DNA of 64,000 nt from Streptomyces sp. NBRC 110035 (GTDB lineage Bacteria > Actinomycetota > Actinomycetes > Streptomycetales > Streptomycetaceae). The translations under genes and the position numbers were made by a program. Below are positions 33,612 to 42,827 of the stretch, in pieces. The stretch spans positions 1 to 64,000 of the forward strand of contig NZ_BBNN01000023.1 in assembly GCF_000829695.1 (NCBI RefSeq), given 5' to 3'. The notes beneath the pieces are model-generated. The model did no database searches, was not told the DNA's origin, and saw only the letters and a program-made list of their open reading frames with translations. Each line of letters starts with the position of its first letter. The stretch's first letter is position 1.

Positions 33612-35390
33612 ATGAGTGTGGACACCAGAACACCCCGCACACCCACGGGGGACCGCTCGTCGGGTCTCGACGACGTTCCCGCGCTGAGCATGGTGAAGGT
33701 GCCGAGCGATCCGGCGCAGGTCATCGTCAATCACGCCAGCTTCCGCGTGCAGCTGGGGGTCTCGAGCCGACGCGTCCAGTCCCCGCGGATCGCACGGCAC
33801 GTGATCGCGGCCGAGGACACGGCCCGCATCCCCGTCGTCACCACCGTGGGCGCCCCGGGCCGGACCCCGGCCCGGCGGCGCCCCGTCGTCTGGAGCGGCC
33901 GCTCGGCCCCCGACGACACCGGCGCGCACCGACTCCTCCAGGCCGTGCGGCACGAAGGCGTCCACCAAGGCGACCAGCCGCTCGCCGACGCCGGAGCCAC
34001 CCAGGCCATCCCCCACGTCGGCGACGGTTACGGTGACGCCGAGGACCCGGCGGCCCGGACCCTCGAGACCCCCGTCGTCGGCCCCCAGCGCACCCACGGC
34101 GGCAGCCGGCAGCCCTTGCTGCCTCCCCTGCGCACCGTCGGCAGCGCCTACGAGGAACCGGCGTACGACGAACCGGCGTACGACGGCCGGGGCTACGGGG
34201 ACCAGGGGTACGGCGGCCAGGGCTACGACGAGAACGGTTACGGCCACCAGGGGTACGGCGCACCGGACGACGAAGGCGACGCGTACGGGAACACCGGCGG
34301 CCACCGGACCGCCACCGACCCGGACACCGGCGACCGCCGCGCCAGGCGCCACGGCGACGACCCGGCCCGGCACGCCTACTACCCCGGCCGCCGGATGAAC
34401 CTCGGGGTCGTCCTGCTCCCGCTGCGTCTCTTCCTCGGCTTCATCTCCATCTACGCCGGCATGGGCAAACTCTGCGACCCGCTCTACTTCGACGGCGGCG
34501 AGCGCGGCTCCATGGTGAAGTGGCTCACCACCCTGCACCCCTGGGACGCCGCCCAGCCGCTCCAGCAGTTCGCCCTCGAACACCCCGTCGGCGCCGGACT
34601 CGTCGTCGCCTTCCTCCAGGTGATCGTCGGCGTCCTCACCATCCTCGGCTGCTGGCAACGCGCCGGCGCCGTCATCGGGGCCCTGCTCTCCGCCGCGCTG
34701 CTGGTCACCGTCAGCTGGAAGAGCGTCCCCGCCTACGACACGCCCGACATCATCTACCTCGCCGCCTGGTCCCCGCTGATCATCGCCGGAGCTCCCGTCT
34801 ACTCCGTCGACGGCCGCCTCGCCGCCTGCGCCTGGCGCCGCCTCGGACCCGGCTCCGCCCTCTGGGACCTGCGCCGCTACGTGCTGCGCCGCGGTGCCCT
34901 CGTCACCGTCGTCGTCTGCGGACTCACCCTGCTCGTCGGCTCGTTGCTCGGCGGTGCCGTGCGGGACGCCGACCGCGTGGTCGTCCCCGGCCCCGGAGAG
35001 GCCCCGCGCAACGAACTCCCCGGCTCCCCGCTCCCGGAGGAGCCCGGCGAGCGCCGGAAGGAGACCCCGTCCGCCTCCACCTCGCCCACCCGGGGTGCCA
35101 CGTCCGGTGCCGACGGCGCCGATCCGTCCGCCGGTACCACCACCCCCGGCGAGACCAGCGACACCGGCGGCGGTGTCACCGGCGCGCCCAGCCAGACCCA
35201 GGGCACCACCGGTGAGGCCCCGCCCCAGCAGTCGTCCCCGGTGGAACAGGCCCCGAGCACCAGCTCCGGCCCTACCTCGGGCGGCACCACCACGGAAGGC
35301 GGCGACGGCGGCGTCCCGAGCGACGGCGGAGGGGGCCAGGGCCCGGCGCCCGAGGAGCCCGGCCGGCTCGTGGGCGGACTGCTGGGATAG
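33612..35390 (+). CDS. DoxX-domain membrane protein with long disordered tails
   Basis: This 592-residue protein has three parts. Residues 1-~258 are polar and include Tyr/Gly-rich repeats (DEPAYDGRGYGDQGYGGQGY). Residues ~262-450 are the DoxX-type membrane domain with four or five hydrophobic segments (VVLLPLRLFLGFISIYAGMG, VVAFLQVIVGVLTILGCWQR) ending in VTVVVCGLTLLVGSLLG. Residues ~460-592 are Pro/Ser/Thr/Gly-rich and probably extracytoplasmic. DoxX proteins belong to membrane redox or respiratory contexts, but the role here is unknown. There is no clear ribosome site at ATG 33612. Confidence 0.82.
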   Translation: MSVDTRTPRTPTGDRSSGLDDVPALSMVKVPSDPAQVIVNHASFRVQLGVSSRRVQSPRIARHVIAAEDTARIPVVTTVGAPGRTPARRRPVVWSGRSAPDDTGAHRLLQAVRHEGVHQGDQPLADAGATQAIPHVGDGYGDAEDPAARTLETPVVGPQRTHGGSRQPLLPPLRTVGSAYEEPAYDEPAYDGRGYGDQGYGGQGYDENGYGHQGYGAPDDEGDAYGNTGGHRTATDPDTGDRRARRHGDDPARHAYYPGRRMNLGVVLLPLRLFLGFISIYAGMGKLCDPLYFDGGERGSMVKWLTTLHPWDAAQPLQQFALEHPVGAGLVVAFLQVIVGVLTILGCWQRAGAVIGALLSAALLVTVSWKSVPAYDTPDIIYLAAWSPLIIAGAPVYSVDGRLAACAWRRLGPGSALWDLRRYVLRRGALVTVVVCGLTLLVGSLLGGAVRDADRVVVPGPGEAPRNELPGSPLPEEPGERRKETPSASTSPTRGATSGADGADPSAGTTTPGETSDTGGGVTGAPSQTQGTTGEAPPQQSSPVEQAPSTSSGPTSGGTTTEGGDGGVPSDGGGGQGPAPEEPGRLVGGLLG

Positions 35391-35430
35391 GCCGTCGGGC
35401 CGCCGCACACGCCGGGACGGGCGCGGTCAC

Positions 35431-35479
35431 CACGACGACGGGGTCCCGCACGCAGTGCGTGCGGGACCCCGTCGTCGTG
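35431..35479. terminator. 49-bp near-perfect palindrome, two-way terminator
   Basis: The 24-bp arms 35431-35454 and 35456-35479 are exact reverse complements around one G. It lies between the convergent DoxX and nucleotidyltransferase genes. Confidence 0.8.
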
Positions 35480-35494
35480 CCGGAGGGCCGGGAC

Positions 35495-36226
35495 TCAGCG
35501 GTTCTGGGAGGCCAGTTCCTTCGCCGCCTCCGTCAGGTCCTTCGCGGTGTCGATCGCCCGCCAGTAGGAGCCCTGCGGGATCGGGAACCCGGCCAGCCGG
35601 CGCTCCCGGGCCAGCCGTGGGAACGTGGTGCGCTCGTGGTCGCCGCGCTCCGGCAGCAGAGCGGCGAACCCGGGGGAGAAGACGTACACACCCGCGTTGA
35701 TCTCGAACGTCGACGGCGGCGACTCGATGAAGTCGGTGATGTGACCGAACCCGTCGGTCTGCACCGCACCCCACGGAATGCGCGGGCGGGCCAGGGCGAG
35801 GGTCGCGACGGCGTCCCGCTCGGTGTGGAAGTCCGCCATGTCGCGCAGCGAGAAACGGGTCCAGATGTCGCCGTTCGTCGCGTACCAGGGCTTGTCCGGG
35901 TGCGGCAGCCGGGCCGCGGCATACCTCAGACCGCCGCCCCGGCCGAGCGGCTCCGTCTCGACGACGGTGGTGACGGAGAGCGGCAGGTCGGCGGAGTCCA
36001 GCCACTCCTGCAGCACCTCGGCGAGATGACCGCAGGAGACGACGACATCCGTCACCCCCTCCTCGGCGAGCCAGGAGAGCTGATGGCCGATGATCGGGGT
36101 CCCCGTACCGGGAATCTCGACCATCGGCTTGGGCCGGTCGTCGGTGTACGGGCGGAGCCGGGAGCCTTGGCCGCCGGCCAGGACGACGGCTTGAACGGGG
36201 CGCGACGCGGCACTCGGATGGGTCAT
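35495..36226 (-). CDS. Sugar-phosphate nucleotidyltransferase family protein
   Basis: This 243-residue protein has the GT-A nucleotidyltransferase signature QAVVLAGGQGSRLRPYTDDR near residue 12, followed by PKPMVEIPGTGTPIIGHQL. Other family segments are GRGGGLRYAAARL, WYATNGDIWTRFSLRDMADF and FEINAGVYVFSPGFAALLP. It resembles the short mannose-1-phosphate guanylyltransferase/GlmU-like uridylyltransferases without the C-terminal hexapeptide domain. The sugar and nucleotide are not predictable from sequence alone. It is transcribed alone; a 7-bp tandem repeat lies ~110 bp upstream. Confidence 0.88.
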   Translation of the reverse strand: MTHPSAASRPVQAVVLAGGQGSRLRPYTDDRPKPMVEIPGTGTPIIGHQLSWLAEEGVTDVVVSCGHLAEVLQEWLDSADLPLSVTTVVETEPLGRGGGLRYAAARLPHPDKPWYATNGDIWTRFSLRDMADFHTERDAVATLALARPRIPWGAVQTDGFGHITDFIESPPSTFEINAGVYVFSPGFAALLPERGDHERTTFPRLARERRLAGFPIPQGSYWRAIDTAKDLTEAAKELASQNR

Positions 36227-36334
36227 GAGCGCACCCTACGCGGCGCCCGGAAGCCAGGACCGCGGGCCCCGGGGCCGACCGGGTCCGGCTCGGAGGGCGG
36301 CCGAGGGCCCGGCCGGGGACCCGGTTGAGAGTCG

Positions 36335-36430
36335 GCCGGAAGCCGGAAGCCGGAAGCCGGAAGCCGGAAGCCGGAAGCCGGAAGCCGGAAGCCGGAAGCC
36401 GGAAGCCGGAAGCCGGAAGCCGGAAGCCGG
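36335..36430. repeat. 7-bp tandem repeat (GCCGGAA), 13.7 copies
   Basis: Ninety-six bases are an unbroken, mismatch-free array of GCCGGAA. Because 7 is not a multiple of 3, every frame gives a 7-residue peptide repeat (for example SRKPEAG), which creates spurious ORFs. It lies in the gap between the nucleotidyltransferase start and the next gene's stop. Confidence 0.95.
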
Positions 36431-36474
36431 GCTGAGGTGCGGGCGTGGGGTGGGCCGTGGGCTCGGTCACGGGT

Positions 36475-36945
36475 TCAGCCGTGGGCGGTGAGCACCCCCG
36501 AGGCGAAGGAGGTGTCGCAGACCGGACGGGAGTAGGACTGGGCCCGGGTGGGGCCGTACACCCGGACCGCGGCCTTGCCGAGGGCGCGCGCGATCGACGT
36601 GCAGTGCCGCGCCAGCGACGGGCGGTCGTTCACCGCCTGCTGGAGGTGGGTGAGGGCGACGCCCGGGTTCTCCTCCTGCAACTCGACCAGGAGCGTGTCC
36701 CGCAGGACCTCGTGCGGGGCCCGCTCGGCGGCGCGCGAGGGCGCGCGGGACGAGGAGGCACCGGACACGGCGGTGTCGGCGGCGGCGAGGACCGGACTCG
36801 AAGGGCTCCCCGACCAGTTGACCCCGGCGACCGCGAGGGTCCCGGAGAACACCAGGACGACGGGCAGGACGAGGGCGAGGGTACGGCCGACACGGCGGGC
36901 GGGGCCCCGGCCGCGTCGCGTCTGAGGGGTAGTGGAGTGCTTCAC
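36475..36945 (-). CDS. Small secreted or membrane-anchored protein, unknown function
   Basis: This 156-residue protein begins with a basic N-terminus and a hydrophobic segment (RTLALVLPVVLVFSGTLAVA), either an uncleaved anchor or a signal peptide ending near AVAGV. After an Ala/Ser-rich linker comes a ~75-residue helical domain (APHEVLRDTLLVELQEENPG, LQQAVNDRPSLARHCTSIAR) with two cysteines (HCTS and PVCDTS) that could form a disulfide outside the cell. No family is recognised. Frame quality and codon bias look genuine. Confidence 0.65.
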   Translation of the reverse strand: MKHSTTPQTRRGRGPARRVGRTLALVLPVVLVFSGTLAVAGVNWSGSPSSPVLAAADTAVSGASSSRAPSRAAERAPHEVLRDTLLVELQEENPGVALTHLQQAVNDRPSLARHCTSIARALGKAAVRVYGPTRAQSYSRPVCDTSFASGVLTAHG

Positions 36946-37093
36946 GCGTGTGAGGGTAGCGTCAGGTGATGACGTGGAGACATTCAGTCACCGGTTCGGG
37001 TGACGTGGCGGGGGAGATCTCCGGGTGGCGCGTTGACGCTTGCTGCCCGAAATGGTGCGTATGTCGGGGCGTTTGCCGACCGGGAGGACGCAA

Positions 37094-37129
37094 CGAAGAG
37101 GGCCCCGCAGCGTACTGCGGGGCCCTCTT
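37094..37129 (-). terminator. Hairpin terminator of msiK
   Basis: GAAGAGGGCCCCGCAG (37094-37109) pairs perfectly with CTGCGGGGCCCTCTTC (37114-37129) around a CGTA loop, 57 bp past the msiK stop. Confidence 0.8.
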
Positions 37130-37185
37130 CATCAACTCGGGTGAATTACCCGGGCCGTCGCGTTCCGAGGGCGACGACGCCCGGC

Positions 37186-38274
<1,089 letters not shown>

Positions 38275-38370
38275 GGTGATGGGCCCCCTTCTACCGGCAG
38301 GAACGTGCCGGACGATCCGAGTAGGAAGGTGGTGCCACGACGGGATGTTCCGTTGTGGTTCCGTGTGGTG

Positions 38371-38390
38371 CAGTCCACGAGGGTGGACTG
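38371..38390. promoter_or_regulatory. Candidate operator upstream of msiK
   Basis: CAGTCCAC-GAGG-GTGGACTG is a perfect 8+8 bp inverted repeat, 97 bp before the msiK ATG. Shape and place fit a repressor site; the regulator is unknown. Confidence 0.45.
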
Positions 38391-38485
38391 GCACAGGACG
38401 GTACCTGGCGTTCACCTGTCTGTCAGTACCCGCGGCCCTGTGAACTTCGCGGAAACTTTCGGATGCCACCCGGCCGGGTCCGGGA

Positions 38486-39036
38486 TCACCCGTCGGTCGC
38501 GTACCGCTTCGCCAGTACCGCCACGGCCTCGGCGACCGTCCGACGCAGCTCCGCCGGGCCGAGCACCTCCGCGGCGGTGCCGAGCCGGAGCAGATCGCCG
38601 GTCGCGACCGCCTCCGACTCGACGGACAGCCGCACCTCGACCCACCCCTCGCCGTCCGGCGGCCCCGAGTCCGCGAGCGCCCGTACGCCCGCCGCCCCGA
38701 ACCGCATCGGCAGCAGCTTCTGCCCGCGCGGTGAGAGCCGCAGCCGGGCCGTGCCCTGCTGCAGGGCCGTCTCCAGCCGCCGGGCGGACTCCGCCCAGTA
38801 CGCGGCGAGATCGAACCCGGCGGGACGGGTGAACAGGTCGCCCGTCTCCTCCACCGCCTGGAAACGCGACACCCGGTACGTGCGCACGGCGTCCTCCGCC
38901 AGCGCCACCAGATACCAGATGCCGCCCTTCAGCACGAGACCCAGCGGGCGCATCTCCCGGCGGACCTCGCCGCGCCGGCGCCGGTAACGGGCGCGCAGCA
39001 CCCGCCGCTCCCACACCGCCCGCGCGACGGACTCCA
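38486..39036 (-). pseudogene. WYL-domain regulator lacking its N-terminal DNA-binding domain
   Basis: The frame contains a typical WYL region (ARYRRRRGEVRREMRPLGLV, GGIWYLVALAEDAVRTYRVS) and the WCX extension to AVAVLAKRYATDG. Family members are ~310-330 residues with an HTH_11 domain in front; here the homology begins abruptly at ESVARAVWERRVLRARYRR, near 39036. Immediately across that point the sequence is a piece of an unrelated gene on the other strand. It is therefore a deletion product, although an ATG at 39016 could still express 176 residues of ligand-binding domain. Confidence 0.8.
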
Positions 39037-39156
39037 GAAGAGGTCGTCGAGGGCTCGGGCACCGGGGAACTGGCCGGGCTGCGCGGCACCGGCGGGTTCA
39101 CCTACCGGCACGGGGAGACGAAGGTGCCGTACACCTTCGCGTACGGGCTGGAGTGA
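39037..39156 (+). pseudogene. C-terminal remnant of a DUF3224 protein
   Basis: From the junction near 39037 the plus strand reads EEVVEGSGTGELAGLRGTGG, then FTYRHGETKVPYTFAYGLE and a stop at 39154-39156. GTGELAGLxGTGxF is the conserved C-terminal pattern of DUF3224 proteins as I recall them. About three quarters of the gene is missing and replaced by the truncated WYL gene on the opposite strand. Confidence 0.72.
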
Positions 39157-39248
39157 GCGCGGCGGGGGCAGCGCTCAAAGTGCGTGGCCGGGCGAAACCG
39201 GCTCTGTGTACAGTGGACCCGCCCTCGCGCGCTCCGCGCGTGCGCGGC

Positions 39249-39325
39249 GCCTCCTTAGCTCAGATGGCCAGAGCAACGCACTTGTAATGCGTAGGTCGTC
39301 GGTTCGAATCCGACAGGGGGCTCCA
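39249..39325 (+). tRNA. tRNA-Thr (anticodon TGT)
   Basis: The 77-nt cloverleaf is complete: acceptor GCCTCCT pairs with AGGGGGC, followed by the discriminator T and encoded CCA. The D-arm contains TAGCTCAGATGGCCAGAGC, the anticodon arm CGCACTTGTAATGCG gives TGT, and the T-arm is GTCGGTTCGAATCCGAC. A T-rich hairpin terminator follows within a few bases. Confidence 0.97.
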
Positions 39326-39328
39326 CTG

Positions 39329-39362
39329 AAACCCCAGGTCGGCACGCTCCGACCTGGGGTTT
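39329..39362 (+). terminator. Intrinsic terminator of the tRNA-Thr gene
   Basis: AAACCCCAGGTCGG (39329-39342) pairs perfectly with CCGACCTGGGGTTT (39349-39362), continued by TTCTGG. It is one of the few T-tailed hairpins here. Confidence 0.85.
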
Positions 39363-39450
39363 TCTGGTGTATGGGGTGCGGCGGTCACGTGGCGGCGGGG
39401 CCCGTTGTTCGATCTCGAGCCTGCTCGAGGTCGAGGTCGAGGTCGAGGTC

Positions 39451-39657
39451 GCGTCCGCCGGAGCCAGGAGCAGTGCGGGCCGCCGTTGTGGAGGGGGTGG
39501 GGCCCCCGTTGGTCCGGTAGGGGCCCTCGGCGGTGCGGGCGCGGCCGCCGAGGGTGTGGTGCGCTTCGTGGAGGGTGACTTGGGCGCCTGCCTCGGCGGC
39601 GGTGATGGCCGCGGTCAGGCCGGCGAAGCCGCCGCCGAGGACGGTGATGCGGTGCAT
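39451..39657 (-). pseudogene. Frameshifted N-terminal remnant of an FAD-dependent oxidoreductase
   Basis: From ATG 39657 the frame reads MHRITVLGGGFAGLTAAITA (GxGxxG dinucleotide-binding motif) and AHHTLGGRARTAEGPYRTN, typical of phytoene-desaturase/amine-oxidase-like flavoproteins. Near 39499 the frame breaks: shifting by one base restores PLHNGGPHCSWLRR, so one base of a G-run has been lost. Similarity ends near 39451, at a (GAGGTC)4 tandem repeat. The remaining ~400 residues of such an enzyme are absent. Confidence 0.72.
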
Positions 39658-39825
39658 GGCTGGGCTCTCCCTCGGTCGGGGGCGCGCCCGGCGGTGCCGG
39701 AGACGGTCCCGTCTCCGGCGGTGCCGGTCGCTGGCGACTACGACGGCCCAGGGCCCCAGGATGTGACAGGTTCGAGGTCTTCGCAGGTCAGGTCGATTGT
39801 CAGCGGGGGAGCGCAGGATGAGGGC

Positions 39826-40509
39826 ATGGCGGGGCGAGCGGGGTCGGCGGGTGGTGCGGGGGTGAAGGGCGCGCGGCGGCCGGAGGTGCGGTTGCCGGTG
39901 CTGGAGCGGTACGAGGGGGGCGGGCTGGAGCCGGACGGGGACTACGACGGTCTGGAGTTCCGGGAGGTGGACCTCGCGGGGCAGGACGGTGCGGGGGCGC
40001 GGTTCATGGACTGCGCGCTGACGGGGTGCGTGCTGGACGGGACGCGGCTGTCCAGGGCCCGGGTGCTGGACTCGGTCCTCGCCGGTGTGCGGGGTGTGGG
40101 TACGGATCTCTCCGGGGCGACGCTGCGCGACGTCGAGCTGACGGACGCGCGTCTCGGCGGGACCCAGCTGCACGGGGCGGGGCTGGAGCGGGTGCTGGTC
40201 CGGGGCGGGAAGATCGACTTCCTGAATCTGCGGTCCGCGCGGCTCAGGGACGTCGTCTTCGAGAGCTGTGTCCTGGTCGAGCCGGACTTCGGCGGGGCGC
40301 GGCTGGAGCGGGTGGAGTTCGTGGACTGCGCGCTGAAGGGCGCCGATCTCGGCGGGGCCACCCTGACGGACGTCGATCTGCGCGGTGCCGCCCCGCTGGA
40401 GATCGCCCGGGGGGTGGACCGGCTGGCGGGGGCGGTGATCAGTACGGGGCAACTGCTGGATCTGGCGCCGGTGCTGGCGGGGGAGCTGGGGATCCGGGTG
40501 GAGGGGTGA
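39826..40509 (+). CDS. Pentapeptide-repeat protein
   Basis: Taken from ATG 39826 this is 227 residues. Residues ~50-205 are pentapeptide repeats with the A(D/N)LxX-type periodicity forming a right-handed beta-helix: DLAGQDGAGARFMDCALTGC, ATLRDVELTDARLGGTQLHG, LNLRSARLRDVVFESCVLVE and GADLGGATLTDVDLRGA. Some members (Qnr, MfpA) mimic DNA and protect gyrase, but most have no known job; nothing here is diagnostic. It is convergent with a DUF7878-like gene. Confidence 0.85.
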   Translation: MAGRAGSAGGAGVKGARRPEVRLPVLERYEGGGLEPDGDYDGLEFREVDLAGQDGAGARFMDCALTGCVLDGTRLSRARVLDSVLAGVRGVGTDLSGATLRDVELTDARLGGTQLHGAGLERVLVRGGKIDFLNLRSARLRDVVFESCVLVEPDFGGARLERVEFVDCALKGADLGGATLTDVDLRGAAPLEIARGVDRLAGAVISTGQLLDLAPVLAGELGIRVEG

Positions 40510-40552
40510 GGGGGAGCGGGGCGAGGGGTGGAGGGGGGAAGGGCGCGGTGGG

Positions 40553-41053
40553 TTACTTCAGGCGGGGGTAGCGGGCCTGGAGGGTCCAGACGGCCGGGTT
40601 CTCGCCCAGGTCCTCGTGCAGGTCGGTCAGGTCGGCGAGCAGGTCGTGCAGGAAGTCGCGTGCCTCGCGGCGGAGTTCGGCGTGGGAGAAGGTCAGGGGC
40701 GGTTCGGCCGCCGGCCGCCACTCGGCCTCGATGTCCACCCAGCCGAAGCGGCGTTCGAAGAGCAGCCGGTCGGTGGATTCGGTGAAGTCCAGTTCCGCGT
40801 GCTGGGGGCGGGAGGCGCGGGAGCCCGCCGGGTCCCGGTCGACGCGTTCCACGATGTCGCACAGGGCCCAGGCGAAGTCGAGCACCGGCACCCATCCCCA
40901 GGCTGTGGACAGTTCCCGGTCCTCCTCGGTGTCGGCGAGGTAGACGTCACCGCAGAAGAGGTCGTGCCGCAGGGCGTGGACGTCCGCACGGCGGTAGTCG
41001 GTCTGCGGGGGGTCGGGGAAGCGGTTGGAGAGGGCGTAGCCGATGTCGAGCAC
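40553..41053 (-). CDS. Conserved protein of unknown function (DUF7878-like)
   Basis: This 166-residue soluble protein contains RADVHALRHDLFCGDVYLAD, GWVPVLDFAWALCDIVERVD, FTESTDRLLFERRFGWVDIE and EARDFLHDLLADLTDLHEDL. I recall this streptomycete family only as a domain of unknown function and cannot assign an activity. There is no signal peptide or membrane segment. It diverges from the M1 peptidase gene, 146 bp away. Confidence 0.7.
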   Translation of the reverse strand: MLDIGYALSNRFPDPPQTDYRRADVHALRHDLFCGDVYLADTEEDRELSTAWGWVPVLDFAWALCDIVERVDRDPAGSRASRPQHAELDFTESTDRLLFERRFGWVDIEAEWRPAAEPPLTFSHAELRREARDFLHDLLADLTDLHEDLGENPAVWTLQARYPRLK

Positions 41054-41199
41054 GGAGGTGATGGTGTCACGGCGAGGGCGACGGGCGGACGGCGGAGGCG
41101 GAGGCGGCGGACGGTCCGGGGGAGGGGGCGGGCCCGGCGGCCGCGGGGCGGACGGGGTCGTTCCGTGGTGTGCGGCCGGTTCCTCCCTAGGATCGCGGG

Positions 41200-42690
41200 G
41201 TGCGCCCCCGCCTCCGCTCCCGTCCCCGTGGCCCTCGCCGTCCCCGCGGCCCTCGTCCGCCCGCCGTCGCCGTCGCCGTCGCCGCCGCCCTCGTGGTCGT
41301 GGCGGTGACGGCGGCCGGGTGCGCGGGCGGTGCGTCCGGCGGGCCCGGGGGCTCCGGTGGTCCGGGCAGCGCCGGCGTGGGCGACCCGTACTTCCCCGAG
41401 GCCGGCAACGGCGGGTACGACGTCTCCCACTACGCCCTCGACCTGGCCTACGACCCGGCCGCCCATCACCTCACCGGCACCGCGACGATCACCGCCCGCG
41501 CGACCGAGGACCTGACCGCGCTGAACCTGGACCTCGAAGGACTGGACGTCGAGCGGGTCACCGTCGACGGCACCGCCGCACGCTGGCGGCGCGCCGGTCA
41601 GGAGCTGACCGTGCGGCCGCCGAAGGTGCTGGAGGGGGGCCGGACGTTCCGGGTGACCGTCCGTTACTCCGGCGCCCCGGTGACCGTCACCGACCCGGAC
41701 GGCTCCGAGGAGGGCTGGCTGCGCACCGCGGACGGGGCGGTGGCACTGGGCCAGCCGACGGGCTCGATGGCGTGGTTCCCCGGCAACCACCACCCCTCCG
41801 ACAAGGCGACGTACACCGTCACGGCGACGGTGCCGAAGGGCCTGCGGGCGGTGTCCAACGGCGAGCCCGCGGGGGAACGGACGACGGGGGACCGGACCGC
41901 CTTCACGTGGCGTACCACCGAGCCGATGGCGAGCTACCTCGCCGTGCTCGCCGTCGGCCGGTACGAGGCCCGCCGCACCACGGCCCCCGGCGGCCTTCCC
42001 GTCCACACCTTCGTCGACCCGCGGCAGGCGGCGGCGAGCCGTGCGGTGCTGGCACGGATCCCGGACGTGGTGGAGTGGGCGGAGGGCTGGTTCGGCCCGT
42101 ACCCGTTCTCCTCCGCGGGGGCGATCGTCGAGCGTCCCGAGGACGCCGGGTACGCCCTGGAGACCCAGAACCGGCCCCTGTTCCCCGGGGCGCCCGACAC
42201 GGTGCTCCTGGTCCACGAACTGGCCCACCAGTGGTACGGCGACTCCGTCACACCGAGGACCTGGCGGGACATGTGGCTCAACGAGGGGTTCGCGGTCTAC
42301 GCGGAATGGCTGTGGCGGGAGGACCACGGGGGCGGCACCGCTCAGGAGACCTTCGACGCGATGTACGCCGGGACGTACTTCCCCGACGCGGCGACGAACG
42401 AGGCGATCTGGTCGTTCCCGCCCGCACGGCCGCCCGACGCGGAGCACATCTCCGGGGTCCCCGTCTACCAGCGCGGCGCGATGGTCCTGCACAGGATCCG
42501 GCAGACGGTCGGCGACGACGCCTTCCGCGCCCTCCTGCGCGGCTGGGCGAAGGACCACCGCCACGGCACCGCGGACACCGGCGACTTCACGTCGTACGTG
42601 GAGAAGGCGGCCCCGGACGAGGACTTCGGCGGAATCTGGTCGGACTGGTTGTACGGGGAGGGGAAGCCGGCACGCCCCTTTGAGCCGTAG
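41200..42690 (+). CDS. M1-family metallopeptidase, lipoprotein
   Basis: This 496-residue protein starts at GTG 41200. After a long Arg/Pro-rich n-region and the hydrophobic AVAVAVAAALVVVAVTAAGC comes a lipobox cysteine, so it is exported and lipid-anchored. The N-terminal beta domain (~55-250) precedes the thermolysin-like catalytic domain with the zinc motif VHELAHQWYGDSVTPRTWRD (HExxH) and the third ligand Glu in MWLNEGFAVYAEWLWRED. The exopeptidase GxMEN motif is not typical here (DAGYALETQNRPLF). It lacks the large C-terminal helical domain of PepN, as do other short M1 peptidases. Confidence 0.9.
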   Translation: MRPRLRSRPRGPRRPRGPRPPAVAVAVAAALVVVAVTAAGCAGGASGGPGGSGGPGSAGVGDPYFPEAGNGGYDVSHYALDLAYDPAAHHLTGTATITARATEDLTALNLDLEGLDVERVTVDGTAARWRRAGQELTVRPPKVLEGGRTFRVTVRYSGAPVTVTDPDGSEEGWLRTADGAVALGQPTGSMAWFPGNHHPSDKATYTVTATVPKGLRAVSNGEPAGERTTGDRTAFTWRTTEPMASYLAVLAVGRYEARRTTAPGGLPVHTFVDPRQAAASRAVLARIPDVVEWAEGWFGPYPFSSAGAIVERPEDAGYALETQNRPLFPGAPDTVLLVHELAHQWYGDSVTPRTWRDMWLNEGFAVYAEWLWREDHGGGTAQETFDAMYAGTYFPDAATNEAIWSFPPARPPDAEHISGVPVYQRGAMVLHRIRQTVGDDAFRALLRGWAKDHRHGTADTGDFTSYVEKAAPDEDFGGIWSDWLYGEGKPARPFEP

Positions 42691-42762
42691 GCCGGACCAT
42701 GGGGCACGCCCGCGCCCGTCCTCGCGACCGCGTAGACCCCGTGACCGCCCCCGTACCCATGC

Positions 42763-42802
42763 CGGAGCCCCCGGCCGCCGGGGAGGCGGGCCGGGGGCTC
42801 CG
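42763..42802. terminator. Bidirectional hairpin between M1 peptidase and terD
   Basis: CGGAGCCCCCGGCC (42763-42776) pairs perfectly with GGCCGGGGGCTCCG (42789-42802). Confidence 0.75.
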
Positions 42803-42827
42803 CAGCGCATGCGCGCGGCGTCGTCCG

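Noticed and set aside
36335..36430. Possible CRISPR array
   Set aside because: The repeat unit is 7 bp with no spacers, and no cas gene is visible in the window.
36225..36491. Frame encoding a GSRKPEA peptide repeat
   Set aside because: It is a by-product of the 7-bp tandem repeat; copies are identical at DNA level in all frames and no start signal or codon bias supports translation.
39249..39325. tRNA-Thr as attachment site of the nearby decayed region
   Set aside because: I found no second copy of the tRNA 3' end and no integrase beside it, so integration is not supported; simple deletions explain the scars.
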